DNA of 58,366 nucleotides from an uncultured Lachnospiraceae bacterium (GTDB taxonomy: Bacteria > Bacillota > Clostridia > Lachnospirales > Lachnospiraceae). A model generated the notes under the pieces. That model saw only the letters and a list, made by a program, of their open reading frames with translations. It ran no database searches and had not been told where the DNA came from. Each line of letters starts with the position of its first letter. The first letter of the stretch is position 1. Shown one piece after another: positions 1 through 7,929 of this stretch. The position numbers and the translations under genes are program-made. The stretch is from contig CANPOY010000015.1 of the NCBI GenBank assembly GCA_947575805.1, positions 1 through 58,366 of the forward strand, given 5' to 3'.

Positions 1-78
1 CGGGTCTTTGCCCTATTGGAATCAAGATTTTGAACTTGTTTCGCAATTACCTAAACATTGTTATTAGCTACAAGGAAT

Positions 79-107
79 ACTATAAACAGATTTCCTAAAT
101 CTGTCAA
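79..107 (-). promoter_or_regulatory. Leftward promoter overlapped by a 19-bp palindrome
   Basis: On the minus strand a TTGACA (102-107) and a TATAGT (79-84) are separated by exactly 17 bases. The spacer and part of the -35 box are covered by a perfect inverted repeat, ACAGATTT-CCT-AAATCTGT (86-104). This is the geometry of a repressible promoter. The controlled gene would lie left of the window; no convincing start codon with a ribosome binding site is visible in the remaining 78 bases. Confidence 0.7.
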
Positions 108-238
108 CCCAAATTTGGATTTTCCCATACTTTTTCTTTTCCCTGGCTTCATCCCCTTGTCATGCCTGGAATATGGGAACAGGATATAGATAGCCATAAG
201 CAAATCTTAGATACAAAAAAACCAATAAAAGCAGCTAA

Positions 239-267
239 TTGAATCCCCCGCTTCTTTATGTTATCAT
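239..267 (+). promoter_or_regulatory. Promoter for the Spx/ArsC-like gene
   Basis: TTGAAT (239-244) and TATCAT (262-267) are 17 bases apart and lie 36 bases before the ATG at 303. This predicts a short leader of about 30 bases that holds only the ribosome binding site. The rest of 1-302 shows no gene. Confidence 0.6.
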
Positions 268-302
268 TTAATAAGCAAATCAGTAGAAGGAGGAATGCCC
301 TG

Positions 303-668
303 ATGTTATTTGTACAATATCCCAAATGCTCTACCTGCCAGAAGGCCGGAAAATGGCTGGACGCACATAATATTCCCTATACAGTCCGCCATATTGCGGA
401 GAACAATCCGACTTATGACGAGTTGAAGCAGTGGTATGAGAAAAGCGGTCTGCCCCTGAAAAGGTTTTTCAATACCAGCGGCTTACTGTATAAGGATATG
501 CAGCTGAAGGAAAAGCTGCCGGAAATGACCGAGGACGAGCAGTTAAAGCTTCTTGCAACGAACGGAATGCTCGTTAAACGCCCGATTCTGGTAGATGATG
601 CCGCAGTGCTTGTGGGATTCCGGGAAGCGGAATGGGCAGAGCACATGGCAGAACACATAAAAGATTAG
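303..668 (+). CDS. ArsC/Spx/MgsR family thioredoxin-fold protein
   Basis: The protein has 121 residues, the usual size for the ArsC/Spx family. It opens with a beta strand followed by a CSTC (C-x-x-C) redox motif near residue 9-12, then the family pattern KWLD and IPYTVRHI, and later KRPILVD, which corresponds to the conserved R-P-hydrophobic stretch. Members are either glutaredoxin-like arsenate reductases or RNA-polymerase-binding Spx regulators; the sequence does not decide between them, and no ars genes are nearby. I chose the ATG at 303 because an AGAAGGAGGA ribosome binding site lies 8 bases before it; an in-frame ATG at 258 lies upstream of the predicted transcription start. The gene appears to be monocistronic and is followed by a strong hairpin. 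Confidence 0.85.
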   Translation: MLFVQYPKCSTCQKAGKWLDAHNIPYTVRHIAENNPTYDELKQWYEKSGLPLKRFFNTSGLLYKDMQLKEKLPEMTEDEQLKLLATNGMLVKRPILVDDAAVLVGFREAEWAEHMAEHIKD

Positions 669-687
669 ATCATGTACCTGCGTATCC

Positions 688-731
688 GCGCTAGTGGCAA
701 AAACAGCTATACCTGTTTTTGCCACTGGCGC
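688..731 (+). terminator. 19-bp stem-loop after the Spx/ArsC-like gene
   Basis: Two 19-base arms (688-706 and 713-731) pair along their full length with one G-T wobble, around a 6-base loop. The stem has a GC-rich base and an A5/T5 block in the middle. No T-tract follows, so it may be an mRNA end or a processing or leader structure and not a classical intrinsic terminator. It sits 19 bases after the preceding stop codon and 53 bases before a small ORF with an excellent ribosome binding site. Confidence 0.5.
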
Positions 732-783
732 GGAAGCCGTTTGCGGTGTAAGATTGATTGTGTGTGGAAGGAGGTGGTACATC

Positions 784-840
784 ATGAAGAAAAGAAACAG
801 ATTCAACCACAAACTCAGCTCTAATGCCCATGCAGAATAG
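784..840 (+). CDS. Putative 18-residue small basic peptide
   Basis: An 18-codon ORF begins MKKRNRFNHK and ends NAHAE, too short for routine gene calling. It is supported by a near-perfect ribosome binding site, AAGGAGGTGG (768-777), 6 bases before the ATG, which is unlikely by chance in non-coding DNA. It follows the large hairpin at 688-731 and precedes the CD3324-family gene by 92 bases, so it could be a leader peptide or a free-standing small protein. The peptide is basic at its start and has no hydrophobic segment. I do not recognise it. Confidence 0.4.
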   Translation: MKKRNRFNHKLSSNAHAE

Positions 841-932
841 CAGTTATATAGAAATCTGTATGGGCGATTCAAGCTATATAATCTGCTGTTTCTGCAACTT
901 GTTTATCATTGTGTAAATAAGGAGTGGGAAAC

Positions 933-1205
933 ATGAAATATACAAATGCAGCAGAAATCTTACCTTCCGGATTATTGCGGGAGATTCAGTGTTATATCGA
1001 AGGAGAACTGTTATATATCCCGAAATCCGAAACCAAGCAGGAATGGGGTGCAGTCAGCGGATCAAAAAGATTCTATCTGGAAAGAAACAGCCGGATCAGA
1101 GCATTATTTTATGAAGGCATGTCCATAGGAAAGCTGGCAGAAAAATTCGGCTTGTCCGACAGCACCATTAAAAAAATAGTTTATCAGAAAAAGCAAGAAA
1201 AATGA
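933..1205 (+). CDS. CD3324-family (Mor-like) HTH regulator
   Basis: The 90-residue protein matches the CD3324 family of clostridial Mor-like DNA-binding proteins in length and pattern: a KYTNAAEILP start, a central GELLYIPK segment, a W-G pair, a run of the type RNSRIRALFYEG, and a C-terminal helix-turn-helix, IGKLAEKFGLSDSTIKKIVY. I chose the ATG at 933, which has AAGGAG 8 bases upstream, over an in-frame GTG at 924 that overlaps the ribosome binding site. Its stop overlaps the start of the next gene by 4 bases (ATGA), so the two are translationally coupled. Its target is unknown. Confidence 0.75.
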   Translation: MKYTNAAEILPSGLLREIQCYIEGELLYIPKSETKQEWGAVSGSKRFYLERNSRIRALFYEGMSIGKLAEKFGLSDSTIKKIVYQKKQEK

Positions 1206-1948
1206 TGACCACAGACGAATTAAAAAAATATAGAAAAAAAGCCTCCTATTCCTATAGCTTTGGCTCCTTTCCGACCTTCGAGCTACTGCAGAGCAGACCG
1301 GAAACGGCAGAAATGGTGATCCTGCATTCGGATGCAAAACCAGAGATTCGAAATAAGCTGAAGCAGGAATGCAGAAAGGCCGGTGTCAAAATAATATCCG
1401 ACGACAGGCACATGGAAAAACTCCGCGATAAGGAAAACTGCATGGTAATCGGCGTTTTCCGAAAATATCATTGCAGATTATTCCATCATGCCGATCACGT
1501 GGTATTGGTAAATCCGGGAGATATGGGCAATCTGGGAACGATTATCAGAAGCTGCGCAGGCTTCGGCATTACCAATCTGGCGATCATTGAGCCTGCCGCT
1601 GATATTTTTCATCCCAGAGTGGTCAGAGCGTCCATGGGTGCAGTCTTCAAAATGAACTTTACCTGTTTCCCGTCTTTTCGCCATTATTATCAGGAATATG
1701 GCGGCGAGAGGGAACATTACCCTTTTATGCTGAACGGAGAATATCCCCTTGGAACGTTTTCACATCCGGGCAACAGGCCTTATTCCCTGATTTTCGGAAA
1801 TGAGGCCTGCGGACTGGATGCAAGCTATCTGAACATAGGTAAAAGTGTAGTCATTCCCCACACCTGTTCCATTGATTCCCTGAATTTGTCTGTAGCCGCC
1901 GGAATCGGCCTTTATGCCTTTTTACAAAGCGAATATGCTTCGAAATAA
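1202..1948 (+). CDS. TrmH/SpoU family RNA 2'-O-methyltransferase
   Basis: The 248-residue protein has the SPOUT methyltransferase signatures in order: motif 1 as NPGDMGNLGTIIRSCAGFG (about residues 101-119), motif 2 as LIFGNEACGL (about 197-206), and motif 3 as IPHTCSIDSLNLSVAAGI (about 220-237), where the knotted SAM site forms. It should transfer a methyl group from SAM to a ribose in tRNA or rRNA; the exact nucleotide cannot be told. The start overlaps the end of the CD3324-family regulator by 4 bases. The gene converges on the fucosidase gene, with only 11 bases between their stop codons and no obvious terminator. Confidence 0.88.
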   Translation: MMTTDELKKYRKKASYSYSFGSFPTFELLQSRPETAEMVILHSDAKPEIRNKLKQECRKAGVKIISDDRHMEKLRDKENCMVIGVFRKYHCRLFHHADHVVLVNPGDMGNLGTIIRSCAGFGITNLAIIEPAADIFHPRVVRASMGAVFKMNFTCFPSFRHYYQEYGGEREHYPFMLNGEYPLGTFSHPGNRPYSLIFGNEACGLDASYLNIGKSVVIPHTCSIDSLNLSVAAGIGLYAFLQSEYASK

Positions 1949-1959
1949 TAACATCTTTG

Positions 1960-3375
1960 TCAATATACCCCCAGAAACGCCAAAGCCACCGCCACTCTGG
2001 CATCCAGTATCCGTACCCGCAGCTTACTGATGTGTAATTTCTCCAGCACCGCAATCCGCTGGTAACCCACCACCGTTCCCCGGTACACGGTATGGAATGC
2101 CCCGTCAGTCCACGCCTGGATCTCAAACTCCTCGATCCGTTGGCTGCAGAGCAGATTCTCCTTCAGAACCACACGCTGCACCGCCACGGCCTCCTCCCAC
2201 TCTAACAAAATCTCACAGGAGGTGACTCCTTCCGCCGTGCACAAAAAGCCCTCCAGGGTATCGGCCCTGAGATTTTCCGGGCCATATCCCTCCATAGCCT
2301 CTTCACAGGCAATCCTGGCCTCCTGAGCCAGATTTCTGCCATAGGTGTTCCGAAGATACTCCCCCAGCTGGTGCAGCCTTTCCCTGTCATTTGGATGGAT
2401 CAGGCCGTTCCTGTCCGGCGGGATATTCAGCAGAAAGGTTGCGTTCCCTCCCACCGAATGCTCATAGATACAGACTAATTCCTCCAGGGACTTTACCTGG
2501 CCGTCCTCGGAAGCGTGATAGAACCAGCCCGGGCGGATGGAGGTATTCACCTCCGCCGGATACCAGATCAGGTCCTCCTCACCCTCCAGAACCTCTCTGC
2601 TGCCCAGGTCCATGTCCTGTGCCCGGATCTGCCTTGTGCGGAACGCCGCCTCGTCCGTCTGCTGGCTGCTTTCCGCTATTTTCTCCGTATCCGCCGTCCG
2701 GGCAGGCACTACGCTCCACTCCGAGGGCCTGGTCCGGCCGGCCTCGTTTCCGCACCAGCGCACATCCGGCCCGCAGACACTGATACATGCCTTTGGCTGC
2801 AGTCTCCTGATCACCTGGTAGTACCGTTCCCAGTCATAAATCTGCCGCTTCCCGCCGGGTCCTTCCCCGCAGGCTCCGTCGAACCACACCGCAAAAATTT
2901 CCCCGTACCCTGTAAGCAGCTCCTCCAATTGACCTGCAAAATAGTCGTCATATTCCCTGCCGCTGCCATATGCCGGATGGTTCCGGTCCCAGGGGGAAAG
3001 GTACACGCCAAAAGCAAGCCCCTCCTCCCTGCAGGCGTCGGAAAGCTCCCTTACAATGTCCCCCTTCCCCTCCTTATAGGGGCTGGAGGCCACGCTGTGC
3101 CGGGTGTATGCGCTGGGCCAGAGGCAAAAGCCGTCATGATGCTTACAGGTCAGGATCAGCCCCCTCATACCCGCGTCTTTGGCTGTCCTGGCCCACTGAC
3201 GGGCATCCAGCTTTTCGGGGCAGAAAATTTCCGGGCTTTCCGTGCCGTCCCCCCATTCCCTGTCCGTAAACGTGTTCACCGTAAAATGTATAAATCCATA
3301 GAATTCCAGCTGTTGATGCTTCAGCTGCCTTGCAGCGGGCACAACCTTTATAAGACGCCTGTCCGATTCTCTCAT
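1960..3375 (-). CDS. Alpha-L-fucosidase, GH29
   Basis: The 471-residue protein has the GH29 catalytic barrel at its N-terminus: a GFIHFTVNTFTDREWGDG opening, LTCKHHDGFCLWPSAYT, and the nucleophile motif AVWFDGACG (Asp near residue 166). After about residue 340 comes a beta-rich region resembling the C-terminal sandwich domains of these enzymes. There is no signal peptide, so it should release fucose from imported oligosaccharides in the cytoplasm. It is the last gene of a possible operon behind the ABC ATPase (20 bases between the ATPase stop and this start), although that cassette has no clear sugar role. I chose the ATG at 3375, with AGAAGGAAG just upstream, over the GTG one codon earlier. 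Confidence 0.88.
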   Translation of the reverse strand: MRESDRRLIKVVPAARQLKHQQLEFYGFIHFTVNTFTDREWGDGTESPEIFCPEKLDARQWARTAKDAGMRGLILTCKHHDGFCLWPSAYTRHSVASSPYKEGKGDIVRELSDACREEGLAFGVYLSPWDRNHPAYGSGREYDDYFAGQLEELLTGYGEIFAVWFDGACGEGPGGKRQIYDWERYYQVIRRLQPKACISVCGPDVRWCGNEAGRTRPSEWSVVPARTADTEKIAESSQQTDEAAFRTRQIRAQDMDLGSREVLEGEEDLIWYPAEVNTSIRPGWFYHASEDGQVKSLEELVCIYEHSVGGNATFLLNIPPDRNGLIHPNDRERLHQLGEYLRNTYGRNLAQEARIACEEAMEGYGPENLRADTLEGFLCTAEGVTSCEILLEWEEAVAVQRVVLKENLLCSQRIEEFEIQAWTDGAFHTVYRGTVVGYQRIAVLEKLHISKLRVRILDARVAVALAFLGVY

Positions 3376-3398
3376 CACGCTTCCTTCTCCGAGCTATT

Positions 3399-4283
3399 TT
3401 AATTAGTTCCCGATTGTTGCTTATTATATGACATATAATACAAGTACACATCATCCAGATTGACGGTCTTCTCCGGCTGCGCGCTTGCGGGTGTTTCTTC
3501 ACTGATCACCTTTAATGACAGGCCTTTCTCACTTTTCCTGAGATTGCTGATTAGATATCGTGCCTGCATATCCGGCAGTTCCGCTTCCCCAATCTCTATG
3601 TGCCATACATATTTACGCACCTTTTCAATCATCCTGCCCGGTGTATCAATTTCTATGACATTACCGGATTTCAGGAGTAAAATCTCCTTTGCAATCGCCT
3701 CAATATCGGAAACAATATGCGTCGCCAGCAGCACAATTCGGTTGCTTGCAATCTGACTGATATAATTCCGAATATGAATCCTTTCCTGGGGATCGACCCC
3801 CGCCGTTGGCTCGTCCAATATCAAAAGCTTCGGATCATTTAAGAGTGCCTGCGCCAGCAGCAGACGCTGCTTCATACCGCCCGAAAATCCGCCGATCCTT
3901 TTATTCCGCGCCGATTCCAAATTAAAAATCTGCAAAAGCTCCTGCGATCTGCTTCTTGCCGTTCTTCGATCCAGCCCTTTCAAATGCGCCATATACGCCA
4001 AAAAAGCGCCCGCCGTGAAATCCTCGTAATACCCCTGCTGCTGCGGCATATAACCCAAAACTTTTCTATATTCTCTGTTGCCCTTGAGAATATCCCGCCC
4101 GTTCCAAAAGATCTGCCCCTCCTGCCTTGCAATATTGTCCGTAATCAAATGAATGAGCGTGCTCTTCCCCGCCCCGTTTGGTCCGAGAATCCCATAGACT
4201 CCGGATGTAAACGTAAAGCTCAAATGATTTAAAGCTTTTACATCGCCAAAACTTTTAGACAGATTTTCTATTTTTAGTTCCAT
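3399..4283 (-). CDS. ABC transporter ATP-binding protein
   Basis: A complete 294-residue ABC ATPase with Walker A GPNGAGKST (about residues 34-42), signature FSGGMKQRL, Walker B LLILDEPTAGVDP and the switch His in ATHIVSD. The extension after residue 215 resembles those of ABC-2 type exporters or lantibiotic-immunity transporters. It overlaps the large membrane protein gene by 29 bases, so the two almost certainly form one transporter. A Q-loop YMPQQQGYYEDFTAGAFL is also visible. The substrate is unknown; a secreted small protein and a lipoprotein are encoded upstream in the same direction, which suggests export of, or protection from, a peptide. Confidence 0.9.
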   Translation of the reverse strand: MELKIENLSKSFGDVKALNHLSFTFTSGVYGILGPNGAGKSTLIHLITDNIARQEGQIFWNGRDILKGNREYRKVLGYMPQQQGYYEDFTAGAFLAYMAHLKGLDRRTARSRSQELLQIFNLESARNKRIGGFSGGMKQRLLLAQALLNDPKLLILDEPTAGVDPQERIHIRNYISQIASNRIVLLATHIVSDIEAIAKEILLLKSGNVIEIDTPGRMIEKVRKYVWHIEIGEAELPDMQARYLISNLRKSEKGLSLKVISEETPASAQPEKTVNLDDVYLYYMSYNKQQSGTN

Positions 4284-6219
4284 TTCTCAATCCTTTTCTG
4301 CATATAACTGTTTCCAGCATCTTACATACACCGATACATACCGCCGAAAAAAACAGGTATTTCAGCAGATACCTTACTAAGAAATACTGCCATATCGTAC
4401 AGTGTATGCGGATATGGGACAATGCCAGAATACTCTGTACCGGGGCGCTGATTCCCCTGAGCCCATACACGGCCGCAACGGAAATGATCTCAAACAAAAG
4501 TACCGCGAAACAGACCACAGACGTTATGATCACCGCAACACGGATCTTGATACGGTACAGATCTTTTTCACGATGACTGCTATGGATCATACATACCATG
4601 CCGCTGCCGTTTTCGCCGATATACATTCCGATGCAGAACCACAGTATCACAAGCAGCAGTCCCAGATTCAGCATTGCATCATCACTTTTTAACAGATGCC
4701 CGTAACTGTGTAAATTCACATACCAGACGGCAATGCCCGATTCCTGCGATATGCTTTTCAGGCTTTCCGTCTGCTCCTGGATCTGTTTTAAGAACAGACG
4801 CTCCTGGGAAAAAGAATCGTACCACATGCCCAGCAGAAACCTTGTTTCCGCATCCGCCGCTACCGCGTACTGTATCCCATATTCTTCATCTACCCGGGCA
4901 AGCTTTTCCGACAACTGGTCGATCTCCCTTTGGGAATCTTCCCCCGGTTCCCCAAGATAATGCTCTGTGAACCCATAATAAAGCTCCTGCTGCGTAGAAC
5001 GTTTGATCTGCGTGAAATCCGCCCGGTAACAAATTAGCATCGCCAGCAGCAATATAGCGATCAGTCCTTTTTGACTGATTAAAACCTTATAACACTCCAG
5101 CCCCGGCAGGGAACACCTTTCCAGAAACCGCCCCCGAAGGTTTTCCAGTTTTGCCTTAACCGTATCCATCGTCCGCTGAAGCCGGCTCACTTTGGAGCTG
5201 CACGGGTAACGCCGGCAGCAGACAACTATCCCGGCTCCCGCTCCAAGCAGATATGCCGCCGCCAATGCCGCAACGATCGCGGCATTCCGATTGACCGAAT
5301 ACTCCAAAATATTCAAATTCTGATACTTTGTAAAATAATCATTCTCCGCAGTCAGATACCATATATTACAATATTTCAGCAGCTTCCAGACATTGCTGCC
5401 ATCTATCTTCGCATAAAAAAAATACTCCACCGCAATAAAACAGCCGGAAATTCCGACTGCCAGTACCATATGTTCAAAAATCAATGCAGCAGACCATACC
5501 AGTACCATAATCACATACAGTATTACCGCCCGATACAACTGATAGAGGATCAGAGCCTGCCACATCGCAATCTTTAACGGGAAGTCCGCAAAGCAGGCAA
5601 AGGTCTGCGCCGGACAGGAAAGAAAGGTCAGCGGATTCTCATGAAACAGCAGCGTTCCCTCCAGTAAAATACCTGTCTGAAACAAAAATGTAACCGCAAA
5701 CGCCCAAATAAAAAGCGCCTCTGACCTTTCAAACGCCAGCACCAGCCTTCCCTGTTCCGTCGGAAACGTAATGCTTCTGACTCTTTGATTCCTGATCTCG
5801 CTTATTTCCAACGCGACTGCCAGACCGCACAGGCATACACACAGACCCCCGAACCGAAACGCAAAAAATTCCGTTATCGTCCGCCCCTTTACATAGGTCA
5901 ATTCTATATCCAGCAACGGTTCAAACGCTTCCTTCGTCAAGGCGACATTTCTTTTTGAGAAGCTGTTCTCCTGTGAAAAAATACTGATCCCGCCCATGGC
6001 ATCAGCCTGCTCCACGATCGCCTGTACTTTATTCCGATAAGTATCGATGTGCTGCTGCTCCTGCTCTCTCAGGCAAGTATCATATGTCTGACCATATCGC
6101 TCAATCCACTGACGATCTTTTTTCTCACAATCCTGCCAAAAGACAATCATCTGCACAAAAAACAGCAGGAGAATAAGAGCTGACAGTTTTCTATTTACAA
6201 GAATTTTCTTCCATTCCAT
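4255..6219 (-). CDS. Large ABC-transporter membrane subunit
   Basis: A 654-residue protein with two similar halves. Each half starts with a transmembrane helix, then a charged extracellular loop of about 90-100 residues, then a group of five or so helices (about residues 10-30 and 110-350; then 385-405 and 510-645). This duplicated plan with a long first loop is that of ABC exporter or immunity permeases. It overlaps the ATPase gene by 29 bases and follows the lipoprotein gene by 33 bases. Proteins of about this size accompany lactococcin-972-type bacteriocins, but I see no diagnostic motif here, so that link is inference from context. Confidence 0.7.
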   Translation of the reverse strand: MEWKKILVNRKLSALILLLFFVQMIVFWQDCEKKDRQWIERYGQTYDTCLREQEQQHIDTYRNKVQAIVEQADAMGGISIFSQENSFSKRNVALTKEAFEPLLDIELTYVKGRTITEFFAFRFGGLCVCLCGLAVALEISEIRNQRVRSITFPTEQGRLVLAFERSEALFIWAFAVTFLFQTGILLEGTLLFHENPLTFLSCPAQTFACFADFPLKIAMWQALILYQLYRAVILYVIMVLVWSAALIFEHMVLAVGISGCFIAVEYFFYAKIDGSNVWKLLKYCNIWYLTAENDYFTKYQNLNILEYSVNRNAAIVAALAAAYLLGAGAGIVVCCRRYPCSSKVSRLQRTMDTVKAKLENLRGRFLERCSLPGLECYKVLISQKGLIAILLLAMLICYRADFTQIKRSTQQELYYGFTEHYLGEPGEDSQREIDQLSEKLARVDEEYGIQYAVAADAETRFLLGMWYDSFSQERLFLKQIQEQTESLKSISQESGIAVWYVNLHSYGHLLKSDDAMLNLGLLLVILWFCIGMYIGENGSGMVCMIHSSHREKDLYRIKIRVAVIITSVVCFAVLLFEIISVAAVYGLRGISAPVQSILALSHIRIHCTIWQYFLVRYLLKYLFFSAVCIGVCKMLETVICRKGLRNGTKNRKSV

Positions 6220-6252
6220 ATACTCATCCGATTATTGCTTGCATTATCCCCT

Positions 6253-7443
6253 CTATCTTGAATTCTCCTTTAATTCCTCCCACTGCATCTCCCCAACGGG
6301 ACGATTCAGATCCAAAAATACCAAACTCGGGGTCTCAGTCCAGCATTCTCCAAACAGCATATCCGAATTGCCGCCAAAATACCACCCCACTCTCAAAGTG
6401 TTGGGCACCGTGGCAATCTCATTCCCCTCATAATCATAAAGAGTAAGCTTTCCTCCGTCCTCCCACTGAGCACAAAGAATAATATAGTCCCTCGTAAGTG
6501 TAATTGTGGGAACATTCATCGGCTGCTCCACCAGGAGTTCCGTGGTCTGATCCTGTATTGAATAGCGGCAGAGACCTTCCGGGCTACTGTAATACACGAA
6601 CCCCTCACGCACGGAAAAAGTACCATGAAACCCTTCCATCACCAAGCTGCACTGCCCGTCTGCCGGATCATACTGATACGCTGCAACCCCGGCATTCTCC
6701 GGAGTATCGTTATAATAGCTGTTCACTTGAAAAAACAGCGATCCCCCATTTCCTTTGATGCGATAAATATCAACTGCCGACGCATTGCTGTTCCCCTGAA
6801 ACAAAACCTCCGACGTCCCGCCGTCGATCGGCATCCGCTCCAGCTTTTTGACTTTTTGATACCAGTCCACAAAATAGACATACCCGTCGTGGATCAATAT
6901 CTCCGGCGTTTTCCATTCACCCGTAGCGGCATAGTCCGTCCGGTAAAGTTTTGCACTGATCTCCCATTCGGCGGAGCCATCCGCCCTGATGCGGAAAAGA
7001 GAGACATACGCATCCTCGCTGAAGCCCACTGCATAAAGGTTTCCCTCATAATACTGAAGATAATACTTATGGACTCCGCCCCCATTGTTGCCAACCTCCC
7101 TGAAATAGGCATTACACTCCATGCCTTCATGTATGCAGTCCGGTCTGCTGCACAGGGGCACTACACGCCCGGATTCCTTGTCCATGAACATCAGACGAGG
7201 ATACCATAGATCCTGATTCATACGTTCCCAAAAGTAATACCCCTTTTCCGATTCCGCCACATACGGATAGGCAAAATCCGCTTCACCCTTATCTGATTGC
7301 ACGAGTGCGGCTGTGCCCTCCGTATCCTGCTCTTCCGTCTTTCCACAGGCTGACAGCAGGAATATTCCTGCCGTCAGCACACAGAGAAGCTTTCTGCCGC
7401 CCGTAAAATGAATTCCTTTTCTCATCCTTGCCTTCCCCCGCAT
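6253..7443 (-). CDS. Lipoprotein with beta-propeller-like repeats (DUF5050-like)
   Basis: The N-terminus has a signal peptide ending in a clear lipobox, FLLSACGK, so the protein should be anchored on the outer face of the membrane. The remaining 360 residues contain repeated blocks of the type YYLQYYEGNLYAVG, DGYVYFVDWYQKVKK and EGFVYYSSPEGLCRY, typical of the DUF5050 propeller-like repeats common in Clostridia. The first ATG (7443) overlaps the stop codon of the preceding gene as TAATG, suggesting coupling; an internal ATG at 7425 with GGGGGAAGG upstream is an alternative start. Its partner is likely the secreted protein or the ABC transporter on either side. Confidence 0.75.
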   Translation of the reverse strand: MRGKARMRKGIHFTGGRKLLCVLTAGIFLLSACGKTEEQDTEGTAALVQSDKGEADFAYPYVAESEKGYYFWERMNQDLWYPRLMFMDKESGRVVPLCSRPDCIHEGMECNAYFREVGNNGGGVHKYYLQYYEGNLYAVGFSEDAYVSLFRIRADGSAEWEISAKLYRTDYAATGEWKTPEILIHDGYVYFVDWYQKVKKLERMPIDGGTSEVLFQGNSNASAVDIYRIKGNGGSLFFQVNSYYNDTPENAGVAAYQYDPADGQCSLVMEGFHGTFSVREGFVYYSSPEGLCRYSIQDQTTELLVEQPMNVPTITLTRDYIILCAQWEDGGKLTLYDYEGNEIATVPNTLRVGWYFGGNSDMLFGECWTETPSLVFLDLNRPVGEMQWEELKENSR

Positions 7444-7802
7444 TATGCGTGCATCACTGCCGACAAAGCCTCCAGAACATCATCTACAAAACCTCTCGCA
7501 TAGCCGTTCATATATTGCCATCCTCCCGGGCTGGGTCTTGAAACATATACAGATATAAAGTTGCCGAACTGGTGAGCGCTGACCTCGTCGATTCGCGTAT
7601 TTCCTTGAGAATCTTTTTCTGAATAATATACGGTCACCTTAAGATGATGTCCTGCCTCCTCATACCTGAAATTTCCCCATGCACTTGTCGCAGTGACGCC
7701 CACCTCGATGCTGCTTGTGGCTGCATAGCACGAGCTCACGCTGCTTCCTAAGACACACACTGCCAAAGCAATTCCCAATACCGTTTTCCTGATTTTACCC
7801 AT
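7443..7802 (-). CDS. Small secreted protein, possible lactococcin-972-like bacteriocin
   Basis: The 119-residue protein has a classical signal peptide (basic MGKIRK, a hydrophobic core, then CYA-ATS, cleavage near residue 28), leaving about 90 mature residues rich in aromatic residues and beta-branched residues. The segment SAWGNFRYEEAGHHLKVTV recalls the serine-aromatic-Asn-aromatic and His-x-x-x-Thr-Val spacing of lactococcin 972; the similarity is weak and was judged by eye. It is the first gene behind a good promoter and has a strong AAGGAGGAAG ribosome binding site. A lipoprotein, a 654-residue membrane protein and an ABC ATPase follow, an order known for that bacteriocin class. It may equally be an unrelated secreted protein. 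Confidence 0.6.
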   Translation of the reverse strand: MGKIRKTVLGIALAVCVLGSSVSSCYAATSSIEVGVTATSAWGNFRYEEAGHHLKVTVYYSEKDSQGNTRIDEVSAHQFGNFISVYVSRPSPGGWQYMNGYARGFVDDVLEALSAVMHA

Positions 7803-7854
7803 CGTCTTCCTCCTTGTGCAAATTTATTTATAAGCGACTCAGAAATCTACAGTA

Positions 7855-7883
7855 ATAGTATCATATTTTGTTGTTATCGTCAA
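7855..7883 (-). promoter_or_regulatory. Promoter of the secreted-protein/ABC cassette
   Basis: On the minus strand TTGACG (7878-7883) and TACTAT (7855-7860) are 17 bases apart. Transcription would begin near 7848 and give a leader of about 45 bases before the ATG at 7802. No other promoter of this quality was seen between here and the fucosidase gene. Confidence 0.65.
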
Positions 7884-7895
7884 ATACTATACTTT

Positions 7896-7920
7896 AAAAA
7901 CAGATTTTCCCTGAAGGGAA
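7896..7920 (-). terminator. Possible weak terminator after hemZ
   Basis: In the minus-strand transcript a short TTCCC-GGGAA stem (7907-7920) is followed by AATCTGTTTTT. The stem is only 5-6 bp, so efficiency is uncertain, but the place, 10 bases after the hemZ stop and just upstream of the next promoter, fits a terminator. Confidence 0.45.
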
Positions 7921-7929
7921 TGGATAAAT

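Noticed and set aside
1960..3375. The GH29 fucosidase as part of the beta-glucan locus
   Set aside because: It lies 16 kb away in another transcript, with housekeeping genes between, and acts on a different sugar.
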